From assembly GCA_028279645.1 (NCBI GenBank), contig JANQNJ010000012.1, positions 1 to 51,860 of the forward strand: a stretch of 51,860 bases of DNA, read 5' to 3'. The notes beneath the pieces are model-generated. The model made no database searches, was not told the DNA's origin, and saw nothing but the letters and a program-made list of their open reading frames with translations. This DNA is from Thermoplasmatota archaeon. Its GTDB lineage: Archaea; Thermoplasmatota; JAKEGO01; JANQNJ01. The position numbers and the translations under genes are program-made. Within the stretch, counting starts at the first letter, position 1, and each line of letters starts with the position of its first letter. Below are positions 44,079 to 51,860 of the stretch, piece by piece.

Positions 44079-44621
44079 TCAGTGGAAACCTACGCCCATC
44101 AGTATGGCCGCCATTATCATGGCGAATCCGAGCAGTATGTACGGCTGTCTCTTGTCCTTGGGGTTGGCCCTGAGATACTCACCGACGAATCCGGTGAAGA
44201 ACATGATCAGAAGGAACGCTCCGACGTAGAACAGGATCGCTCCCACGATCCCCAGTCCTCCTGCCGTTCCTCGGCTGAAATCGTTGAACCTCGTGTAATA
44301 GGTCGAGATGCTCTCGAGCATCCCTCCCAGGAGCATCAGTCCGAGACCGATGCCCATGGGCATCATGAGACCGGTCTTGCCTTTCATGAAGTCGAGACCT
44401 GATGGCTCTCTCGGCGGACCATACTGCTGCTGCGGACCGTAGTTGTAGCCGCCCTGTCCTCCGTATCCCTGTCCACCTCCGGGCGGTCCCCTGTTATCGT
44501 AGCTCTCGGAACCCTGTCCGTAATGACCCTGAGGACCCTCGCCCCGGCCGCCGCCCTCGGGCGGGCGGTCCTGTGGTCCAGGGCCTCCTTGAGGTCCATC
44601 CTGCTTCTGTTGATCTTCCAT
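44079..44621 (-). CDS. Membrane protein with Gly/Gln/Pro-rich N-terminus
   Basis: Low-complexity N-terminus then three TM. Confidence 0.6.
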   Translation of the reverse strand: MEDQQKQDGPQGGPGPQDRPPEGGGRGEGPQGHYGQGSESYDNRGPPGGGQGYGGQGGYNYGPQQQYGPPREPSGLDFMKGKTGLMMPMGIGLGLMLLGGMLESISTYYTRFNDFSRGTAGGLGIVGAILFYVGAFLLIMFFTGFVGEYLRANPKDKRQPYILLGFAMIMAAILMGVGFH

Positions 44622-44690
44622 GGTTCACACCCTGTGGGCTGAATGGGAATGGAACGTATATAAAAGGATGCGGGGAGGCGCCTCTGGAGC

Positions 44691-46103
44691 TCAGTACTGG
44701 GACAGCTTGGTCCGGGGGTCGGTATCCCTTATGATGGTATCGACGGAGTCCTGGTCGAAACCCTTGTAGCCGTCGTTCCGTTCTATGATCTCCATATGGC
44801 TGCCCATGATGGGATAGGTCCTGACCTCGTAGAACTGCTCGTTCATGAGCTGCTCGGCCTCGAAAAGTGAACGGGCCCTCTTCTTCAGCGCCATCCATCC
44901 GTCGCCCTCGGTGAACGACTGCTTGAGATGATCGTAGTACGAGAACGGCTCCATTACAGGGACCTTCAGGCGCGGCAGGACCGAACGAAGGGCCGCATGG
45001 TTCGCCCTGAGGGCGAGGTGGTGCATACCGGCCGTGAAGATCGAGTCGCCGTGGAGGGCGCACCAGATGCCGATGGTTCCCAGCTTGTGGCTCTGTCTGA
45101 GTGGCTCGACCGCGAGGTTCACATCCTTTTCGTTCGGCAGTAGGTCGACGTCGGCAAAGACGACGCATCCGGCCTCCGCGTTCTCCAGGACCTGGGCCCC
45201 CCATCCGGCCTCGTCGCCGGCATAGAACCTCTCCCTCTCCTCAAGGCCGATGAGCTTGAGGAGCTCCAGGAGGTCGACCATGTTCTCCCTGGACGATCGG
45301 AAGGCATGATGATCGTGATTGGCCAGGCCGAGGCCGAGGTTGTCCTGCCTCTTCTTCTGGATGCGGCCTGCCTTGTTTCGCCGGAGCCAGAACGCCCTCT
45401 CCGCCCTGAGGAAGGCCTGCGTCAACCTGGGCCGGGAAAGGCCGGAGAACCTGTCCTCCACCGTTTCGTACAGGTCCCTCAGCATGCCGAGCCTGTCCAC
45501 CGGTTCCAGACCGCGCTTCCTGGTCTCCCTTGTCTTGAAGAACCTCACGGCCTCCTCGTACAGGTTCATGTCGGTCTCGGGCTGGACGACGAACCCGCTG
45601 TATCCGTTCCTCTCCACCGCCGAGAAGATGAAATAGTCCTGGCGGGCCATCACGACATGGGAGAACGGGGCGTGGCTCCTGCCCATCTTCGGGTCCTTTG
45701 TCGCATGGGTCTTCGTGAAGCTGTCCAGATGTCCGACCCTGATGGCGAGCTCCTCGATGCCGCCGGGCCTGACGATGATGGGGAATATCGTACTCCCCTC
45801 GTGCCTGAACAGGCGGCCGTCCTGGATGAGCCGCTCATCTTTGACCTCGGTGAAGCCGAGATCGGTCAGGACCTTCGTATCGAAGTCCTCCTCCGCAAGG
45901 ACCATGTGATCGACCCAGTCGATGAACCGCGTGGAGGTCGCCCTCTCGATGCGGCCGGCAAGCTCGGTGACGTACTTGTGGTAGTTCATGAAGAGCTTGA
46001 CACGCGCGGCTAGGAACTTCCACGCATCGGGGTAGAGCTTCCATCTACCCATGTCGAAGGTCTCCTCGCCGCCGATCATCGTTGGATTAATGCCGCATTT
46101 CAT
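44691..46103 (-). CDS. Large conserved hypothetical protein
   Basis: 470-aa ORF with a consistent coding pattern; no recognised family. Confidence 0.55.
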   Translation of the reverse strand: MKCGINPTMIGGEETFDMGRWKLYPDAWKFLAARVKLFMNYHKYVTELAGRIERATSTRFIDWVDHMVLAEEDFDTKVLTDLGFTEVKDERLIQDGRLFRHEGSTIFPIIVRPGGIEELAIRVGHLDSFTKTHATKDPKMGRSHAPFSHVVMARQDYFIFSAVERNGYSGFVVQPETDMNLYEEAVRFFKTRETRKRGLEPVDRLGMLRDLYETVEDRFSGLSRPRLTQAFLRAERAFWLRRNKAGRIQKKRQDNLGLGLANHDHHAFRSSRENMVDLLELLKLIGLEERERFYAGDEAGWGAQVLENAEAGCVVFADVDLLPNEKDVNLAVEPLRQSHKLGTIGIWCALHGDSIFTAGMHHLALRANHAALRSVLPRLKVPVMEPFSYYDHLKQSFTEGDGWMALKKRARSLFEAEQLMNEQFYEVRTYPIMGSHMEIIERNDGYKGFDQDSVDTIIRDTDPRTKLSQY

Positions 46104-46278
46104 TGTTATAGCTTATCGTTGAACAGGGTCTACCTCGGGGCTCCTCCGGGCGGTTCTATCTTTGGCATATCCATCGCTCCATGCTCATTTACCTTTGATA
46201 TCCTCCCGGAAACAACGTTATTAACCACGACCTGCATATCATCGAACGGGGAGGTGGCGACGGGCGGACGATGCATGG

Positions 46279-46929
46279 ATGGTGATGTTGCGAATGGCGG
46301 TACCCGAAGTGTACAAAGGCGAGCTGGTGGCCTCGATCTCCGATATCGACATCGACGGGATATGGCGTATGCGCAGCTCGCTCCAGGCGCTGAGATCGAT
46401 CGCTGAGGATATCGACGGTCCGAACGGTGAGCGCGTCGAGCTGATGCTCGATACCAGCGCAGACCTTCTGAGGCTCATGAACTCGCTGGAGACGACCTCG
46501 AAGGCTGCGGATTTCAACAGGCTGGCGAGGCTCCTCAACACCGGCGGGGAAGCGATCAATGCCGCGGAGGAGATCCTCACGAAGGAGGATGCGAGCTTCG
46601 CCGAGATCCTGGTGAACGGTCTGACCGTTTCCCTGGGCATGCTCGGGAACACCGCCTATGTCAGCTCGGCTCTTCAGGGGTCTGAGATGGCTGTACGTAA
46701 CCAGGCGACCCAGTTGTACGATACTCTCTGGGAGTTCATGCGTATACACAGGGAGGGGATCGGGGCTGACGAGGTCGAGGATGTTCGGAAACAGCTCGAT
46801 ACGGTATTCGATCTTCTAAAGGATAACGACACGGCAGTGGATGCACGGGCTCAAGCACTCGTGCTCCTGTATAGGACGCTCATCATTGCAGGCGTGACCG
46901 ATCTCGTTCAGCGCGTGCAGTGGGAGTGA
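46279..46929 (+). CDS. Helical hypothetical protein
   Basis: Long helical ORF, GTG/ATG start near 46279-46291. Confidence 0.5.
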   Translation: MVMLRMAVPEVYKGELVASISDIDIDGIWRMRSSLQALRSIAEDIDGPNGERVELMLDTSADLLRLMNSLETTSKAADFNRLARLLNTGGEAINAAEEILTKEDASFAEILVNGLTVSLGMLGNTAYVSSALQGSEMAVRNQATQLYDTLWEFMRIHREGIGADEVEDVRKQLDTVFDLLKDNDTAVDARAQALVLLYRTLIIAGVTDLVQRVQWE

Positions 46930-46950
46930 GCCATCAGAAGGTGATGATGG

Positions 46951-47067
46951 ATGGACCTGGGATTGACATCGGGCGTCCTCGGTCCCGCTCTCATCGTCGG
47001 AGGCATCGTCGCTGGCATTATCATCTACTTCATCGTCAAGATGCTCAGCGAGAGGCACGAGCATTGA
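46951..47067 (+). CDS. Small single-pass membrane protein (38 aa)
   Basis: MDLGLTSGVLGPALIVGGIVAGIIIYFIVKMLSERHEH with RBS GGTGATG. Confidence 0.5.
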   Translation: MDLGLTSGVLGPALIVGGIVAGIIIYFIVKMLSERHEH

Positions 47068-47093
47068 GACGTTCTCATTCAAGGTGGCATCCA

Positions 47094-48068
47094 GTGGGTA
47101 AGTCTGTCGAAAAGAAAAGGAGTGTCAAGAGGCCGCCAATCGATGTCATTGCCATCGTTGTACTGCTCATCATTCCCTCACTGATCGTTATAGGTTCTGA
47201 GGCCGGTCCGGGCAGGGTGCGAGTCGGAATAATGATGACCGACGACAGGGTCCGAGAAGATGCCGAGATCGCGAAAGATGCGTTCAACGATTTCCACGGG
47301 ATATTCGATGCCATCATCGTCGACGAGCTGTTCAACGAGTCCGGCGTGCGGCAGAAGAACGGCCTATATCTCACTAATGACTATCACGACATCGATGTGG
47401 GAGATGATATCCGTAGGAGATACGACGTGGATATCGTACTTATCATCACCTTCAGATCGATCAACAACTGGCTGGGAAGCGGGCTCGCTCATTACGGTCA
47501 TGCCAGCATGGAGACCTCCATGGCCATGATGACGACCAAGGAGTACGTTGATGACGATGCCAAGCACATGAGGTATATACAGCAGGTCTCCGTTCACGAG
47601 GTCCTCCATCTTCTAGGGTACGAACACCATGAGCGAGAGAAGGACTGTATCATGGTCTACGGCATCAGTTCCACCGAGCTCTGCAGCGAGGACGAAATGG
47701 AGCTGGACCTTCGAGCCTCGTTCTGGAAGGCCGGCGCCGGCAAGGAGTTCTCTCGCGGCGTGTTCGTCATCAACCTTCTGGTAACGATCATCATCGCCAT
47801 GTATGTCGCTGCCCTTCTGCTGGTGGTGAGAAGGGTCATCAAGCGGTATCTCTACAAAGGTAACGATATGGGGCTCAATCCAATGATATTTGGAGCAGGT
47901 ACCCTGATCATGGGCGTCATCCTCGTGTCCAGGTTCAGGGCGCTGTTCTACGGCAAGGTGGTCTTTCTGCTGCTTGCTGTTGTACTCTATGCACTGATGG
48001 AGCTCGGAGCGAGGGAGATGCAGCGCGGGAAAACCATTTCAACAGGTAAGGAGATGGAGAAGCAATGA
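47094..48068 (+). CDS. Archaemetzincin-like membrane metallopeptidase
   Basis: HEVLHLLGYEHHEREKDCIM; C-terminal TM segments. Confidence 0.65.
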   Translation: MGKSVEKKRSVKRPPIDVIAIVVLLIIPSLIVIGSEAGPGRVRVGIMMTDDRVREDAEIAKDAFNDFHGIFDAIIVDELFNESGVRQKNGLYLTNDYHDIDVGDDIRRRYDVDIVLIITFRSINNWLGSGLAHYGHASMETSMAMMTTKEYVDDDAKHMRYIQQVSVHEVLHLLGYEHHEREKDCIMVYGISSTELCSEDEMELDLRASFWKAGAGKEFSRGVFVINLLVTIIIAMYVAALLLVVRRVIKRYLYKGNDMGLNPMIFGAGTLIMGVILVSRFRALFYGKVVFLLLAVVLYALMELGAREMQRGKTISTGKEMEKQ

Positions 48069-48754
48069 AGATCATCGGACTCATCGGAGGTATGAGCTGG
48101 AAGTCATCAAAGGATTACTATTCTGTAATCAATGAGTATGCCAACGAGCTGAGAGGCGGTTACGATACCGCACCATGTGTGTTGTACTCATTGAACTTCG
48201 GCACCATCGATCGGCTGCAGCGTGAAGGGAACTGGTCGAAGCTCGCGTCGCTCATGATCTACGGAGGCAACCGGTTGGAGGACTCCAACTGCGAGGTCAT
48301 CCTGATCTGCGCCAACACCATGCACAAGCTGTACGACGATGTCTGCGGCGGACTGCATACTCCGGTCCTCCATGTTGCGGATTGCGTCGCTGACAAGATA
48401 AAGGAGCAGGGTCTGGCCACCGTCGGACTGCTGGGAACGAGGTTCGTCATGAACGAGAGCTTTTACGTCGATAGATTGGCCCAGAACGGAGTGACGGCAC
48501 TTGTTCCGGAACCAGTCGAGAGAACGCTCATCGACAGCGTGATCTACGACGAACTGGTCCACGGCGTGATACACGAGGAGTCGAAGAAGGCTTATCTTGA
48601 GATCATCGAGAAGCTGAAGAGCAAGGGTGCCGAGGGGATCATACTCGGGTGCACCGAGATACGTATGCTCGTCGGTCCGGATGACATCGACGTTCCTGCT
48701 TTCGATTCGCTCGAGATCCATGCGAAGGCCGCAGTGGATGCGGCGATGAAATGA
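48065..48754 (+). CDS. Aspartate/glutamate racemase family protein
   Basis: MKIIGLIGGMSWKSSKDYYSVINE...LICANTMHKLYDDV...GIILGCTEIRML. Confidence 0.85.
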   Translation: MKIIGLIGGMSWKSSKDYYSVINEYANELRGGYDTAPCVLYSLNFGTIDRLQREGNWSKLASLMIYGGNRLEDSNCEVILICANTMHKLYDDVCGGLHTPVLHVADCVADKIKEQGLATVGLLGTRFVMNESFYVDRLAQNGVTALVPEPVERTLIDSVIYDELVHGVIHEESKKAYLEIIEKLKSKGAEGIILGCTEIRMLVGPDDIDVPAFDSLEIHAKAAVDAAMK

Positions 48755-48835
48755 GCGATGAAGCTGAATGAAGCCTTCGCTGGTTCCTGAATTAAGGAGA
48801 AGCTCTTGGTCGTCGTAGAGCTCGATCTGTTCATC

Positions 48836-49297
48836 TTAGATCTTGCACTCTCTCCCGATCTCCCTCACAAGCATAACAGGACAGCAAGCGTGCCTCGACA
48901 CCTTTTCCGCGTTCGATCCGAGGAAGAACGAAGCCACCGCCCCGTGCCCCATGCTGCCGATGATCACTAGGTCGTGATTCGAGGATTCCTTGACGATCTC
49001 GTCGGCAGTATGTCCGATCAGGACCTCGGACGTGATCTGTACTCCGGCCTCCTCTCCGAGATGAACGTACTTGTGCAGCATCTCGGCGATGTCACCCTTC
49101 TCGTCGATATTGACGCCCTCTCCCGTGGGCATGTGGGACGGTTCGAACGGGTCGACCATGCCCAAGTGCGGCTCCAGAACATGGACCACCTTGATCTCGC
49201 CCTCGGTGATCTTGGCGAGCTCGAGGGCCTGCTCGAAGGCCATCTTGGACATCTTTGAACCGTCAACGGGAACTAGGATCTTCTTATACCTCTTCAT
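48836..49297 (-). CDS. Universal stress protein (UspA family)
   Basis: MKRYKKILVPVDGSKMSKMAFEQALELA...LVIIGSMGHGAVASFFLGSNAEKVSRHACCPVMLV. Confidence 0.9.
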   Translation of the reverse strand: MKRYKKILVPVDGSKMSKMAFEQALELAKITEGEIKVVHVLEPHLGMVDPFEPSHMPTGEGVNIDEKGDIAEMLHKYVHLGEEAGVQITSEVLIGHTADEIVKESSNHDLVIIGSMGHGAVASFFLGSNAEKVSRHACCPVMLVREIGRECKI

Positions 49298-49430
49298 TTC
49301 AAGTCACCTGGTCGTCAATCCTTTGTTGCATATATGAAGTTTCAGCCGAAAATGCAGTATATCCATTTATTGAGATGGGGGATGATGATCGACTTGGACA
49401 GGCTCCTCATTGACCTGTTAGGGATCCAGG

Positions 49431-49982
49431 GTGTCCTGTTCGGAAGAAACCTTTTCATTGAGAAGAGGAATGATATGGTCAGTGAGCCCGAACTACCCCA
49501 AGCTGCTGGACGAGGCCGAGAGCCTGCCTGACATATTCGAGGTCGTGAAGAAGGCTGTACGCCGGGTGCTTAACAGGAGCCGGGGCGGCCTGATGCTCGG
49601 ACTCGCCAACCTCGGCAATCAGCCCAACGGCTTCTTCGGCGGGTTCCACTACGTCGGGTCGAATGTCATCGTCATCAACAGGATCCCGCTTGAACGTATC
49701 CGACAGACCGACCCCGAACTGTACAAACCCTACGTGTTCCACGTCCTGCTCCACGAGTACATCCACACATTGGGCTTCCTCGACGAGAAGGAGGTCAGGA
49801 GGATCGCCCTCGATATCTCCCGGCAGCTGTTCGGAGATGATCATCTGACGACGCAGGTCGCCGCCGATCCGAGACAGTTCTTCCCCAACCTGGCATTCCC
49901 CTACGTCGGCTGGCAGCCGGACGGCGTCGGCATCGAGCTCGTGGAGGGCTTCGACAGGTCCAGCGTCTCCTATATCGGATGA
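49431..49982 (+). CDS. HEXXH zinc-peptidase-like protein
   Basis: HVLLHEYIHTLGFLDEKEVRRIA; start uncertain, ATG 49476 possible. Confidence 0.6.
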   Translation: MSCSEETFSLRRGMIWSVSPNYPKLLDEAESLPDIFEVVKKAVRRVLNRSRGGLMLGLANLGNQPNGFFGGFHYVGSNVIVINRIPLERIRQTDPELYKPYVFHVLLHEYIHTLGFLDEKEVRRIALDISRQLFGDDHLTTQVAADPRQFFPNLAFPYVGWQPDGVGIELVEGFDRSSVSYIG

Positions 49983-50092
49983 GCATCGGCACTGTCCCTG
50001 TGATCCTTATCTACTTCAACAGTTTGCTCGGCCGCGCGTACGCGGGCCGGGGAAGTTATACATTCAGATGGGTTGGTGGATGCGAGGTCGAC

Positions 50093-51220
50093 CTAGAGCC
50101 AGAAATGCTTTATTATCCCGATGACGGAGACCGCGGCTGTGATCGCAACGGCTGCCACCTTGGCCCATGAGATTGGTTTGTATCCGTGCAGTTCACCCGT
50201 CTGTCCATTGATCAGGAAGTGGTACAGCTTGCCTTTGTAAATGTAGGAGGCTGTCCATATCGGCAGGAGTATGTGCTTGTAGGTGATGTCGCTGAACTTC
50301 GTGTTGACATTGAGGTTCCTGTATGTGTCTCCGGGAACGTCGTTCCCGCATCGTTTGTACTCGTCCTTCTTGACGTTGTCCTTGGCGATGTACCATCCCT
50401 GCCTCACTCCGATGGAGTACTCCTCCGCAAGCCATCCGCTGAGATACTCCGGTTTGTAGGTGACAAGACCGTCGAGGTGGAACGGGTAGATCTCGAACAT
50501 GAGGTGGTAGTCGATACCCTTCGAGGCCACTATCAGCTGGTCGTCGTAGAACCCCTTTCGAGATCCGGAGGACGGATACCAGCGGACCTTCCTTACCCGT
50601 CTGGTCTTGCTGACCCTTTCTCCGTTCTCCCAGGTGGTGTAGGACTCCGTCTCGTAGTAGTAGTCGCCGCTGGTCGCCGTCCACTCCGAATAGGTGTGAC
50701 AGTCATAGGTCCAGAACGGTGTGTATATCCCCTTCAGCTTGTCCAGACGGGCGACCTTCTTGAGGTTCCCTGGTCTGAAGAACCCGCGGCCGATCCAATG
50801 GAAGTAGAGGGTCCTGGCCTCGTCGTGGTCGATCCTGAACGGCACCAGGTTCTCCGGAGTGATGATGTCCTCGTGCTGCGGCAGCCTCTTGATCATGGGC
50901 GAATCGCAGAAGGCGCATTCATCGGCCAGTTCGACACCGAGGACCGTTGTGGCACCACAGCTTTCGCACTTGATCGTCGTCGCCTTCCTCTCCCATCCGG
51001 TCCTCGATGGGACCTCGTCAAGGCGATGTTCAACTATCGGGTCCTTGACCCTTTCCACTCGTACCATGGTGCCGCAATATGGGCACTTCATCGCCTGCTC
51101 GTCGGCATCGAACTCCAGGTGGGCTCCGCATCCATCGCAATCGAACTGCATTCTCCCGTTGATGACAATGCCTTTTGGATGCTTATCATTTTCTACATAT
51201 GTCGGCGGGGAAACCTCCAA
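50093..51220 (-). CDS. Zinc-ribbon (TFIIB-type-like) protein with C-terminal TM
   Basis: FDCDGCGAHLEFDADEQAMKCPYCGTMVRVE; IKCESCGATTVL...CAFCDSPMI. Confidence 0.65.
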   Translation of the reverse strand: MEVSPPTYVENDKHPKGIVINGRMQFDCDGCGAHLEFDADEQAMKCPYCGTMVRVERVKDPIVEHRLDEVPSRTGWERKATTIKCESCGATTVLGVELADECAFCDSPMIKRLPQHEDIITPENLVPFRIDHDEARTLYFHWIGRGFFRPGNLKKVARLDKLKGIYTPFWTYDCHTYSEWTATSGDYYYETESYTTWENGERVSKTRRVRKVRWYPSSGSRKGFYDDQLIVASKGIDYHLMFEIYPFHLDGLVTYKPEYLSGWLAEEYSIGVRQGWYIAKDNVKKDEYKRCGNDVPGDTYRNLNVNTKFSDITYKHILLPIWTASYIYKGKLYHFLINGQTGELHGYKPISWAKVAAVAITAAVSVIGIIKHFWL

Positions 51221-51267
51221 CGAAGGGGTTATATCCGAAATCGGCGATCGAGTTACGGAGATATTGC

Positions 51268-51860
51268 ATGGGAACGAAGCCTACCACGGCATCACGGACC
51301 GTCCTGCAGATCATAATCATTATCACGATCGCCTTGCTGATCGTCATACCCGTCATTGCACTTACCCGAACCGTCAGCGATGAGGCTCCGACCTTCGACG
51401 AGGTGGACATCGACGGGAAGCGCATCGATCTCGAGGATCATATCGGTGACAGGGTCATCGTCCTGGACTTCATGTTCACCGACTGCACAGGCTGCAAGGC
51501 GCAGATGCCGATCCTGGTCGATATCGAGGACCAGTTCGGCGATGATATCCTGATGGTCACCCTGGACGTGTACCATGGGGATTCAAAGGACGACGTCGAC
51601 GAATTCAGGGACGAGTACAACGCCGATTGGTCGTTCGTTCTCGCTGCTGGCACGTCGATCCCGACAGATTTCGAGGTGACGGAGACCCCGATGATCGTGA
51701 TCATAGATCTGGAGGGCAGGATATCGTTCAGGGAATCGGGGGTCACCAGTGAGAAGGTCCTCGAGGAGGAGATCGAGGATGCCATGGAGACGAGGTCCGA
51801 TCTCGGATGGATGATCGTCGTCGAGCTTATCCTTCTGATCCTCATGATCGGGCTGATCTA
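51268..51860 (+). CDS. Membrane-anchored TlpA/AhpC-like thioredoxin protein (3' partial)
   Basis: N-terminal TM; APTFDEVDIDGKRIDLEDHIGDRVIVLDFMFTDCTGCKAQMPIL; open to window end. Confidence 0.75.
   Translation, partial: MGTKPTTASRTVLQIIIIITIALLIVIPVIALTRTVSDEAPTFDEVDIDGKRIDLEDHIGDRVIVLDFMFTDCTGCKAQMPILVDIEDQFGDDILMVTLDVYHGDSKDDVDEFRDEYNADWSFVLAAGTSIPTDFEVTETPMIVIIDLEGRISFRESGVTSEKVLEEEIEDAMETRSDLGWMIVVELILLILMIGLI

Noticed and set aside
45306-46013. Plus-strand 235-aa ORF
   Set aside because: Antisense to the 470-aa gene 44691-46103; no recognisable motifs.
50186-51316. Plus-strand 376-aa ORF
   Set aside because: Antisense shadow of the zinc-ribbon gene 50093-51220, which has clear CxxC motifs.
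1-51860. tRNA or rRNA genes
   Set aside because: I saw no convincing tRNA cloverleaf or rRNA segment by eye; a tRNAscan/Infernal run would be decisive.

Overview
The window looks like archaeal, probably Thermoplasmatota-like, chromosomal DNA. This is inferred from Trm1, a THEP1-type NTPase, an RPA/OB-fold protein, a FmdE-family protein, DUF531, AlaX, a PGF-CTERM protein and many small zinc-ribbon proteins. Most of it is GC-rich, compact housekeeping or hypothetical gene content. The exception is ~19.36-24.48 kb, an AT-rich island of at least six same-strand cassettes (one ORF or a toxin-antitoxin pair each). Every cassette is closed by a copy of a conserved repeat: four full copies of 225-226 bp and two internally shortened copies of 78 and 23 bp. 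The repeats sit within a few nt of the stop codons and usually 14-18 nt before the next start codon. A right-end half-site (R0) opens the array just downstream of an IS200/IS605-like Y1 transposase gene. The layout resembles an integron cassette array, but the repeats are not canonical attC sites and no tyrosine integrase is visible. I consider this the best candidate for an undescribed system. Other points of interest: a secreted beta-helix protein fused through a membrane segment to tandem winged helices; a dispersed ~23-nt periodic repeat at three loci, one interrupted by a double hairpin; PadR-type operators; metzincin-like proteases; genes without a canonical start codon; and small single-pass membrane proteins below the ORF-track cutoff. 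All family assignments are from motif recognition only; no searches were run.
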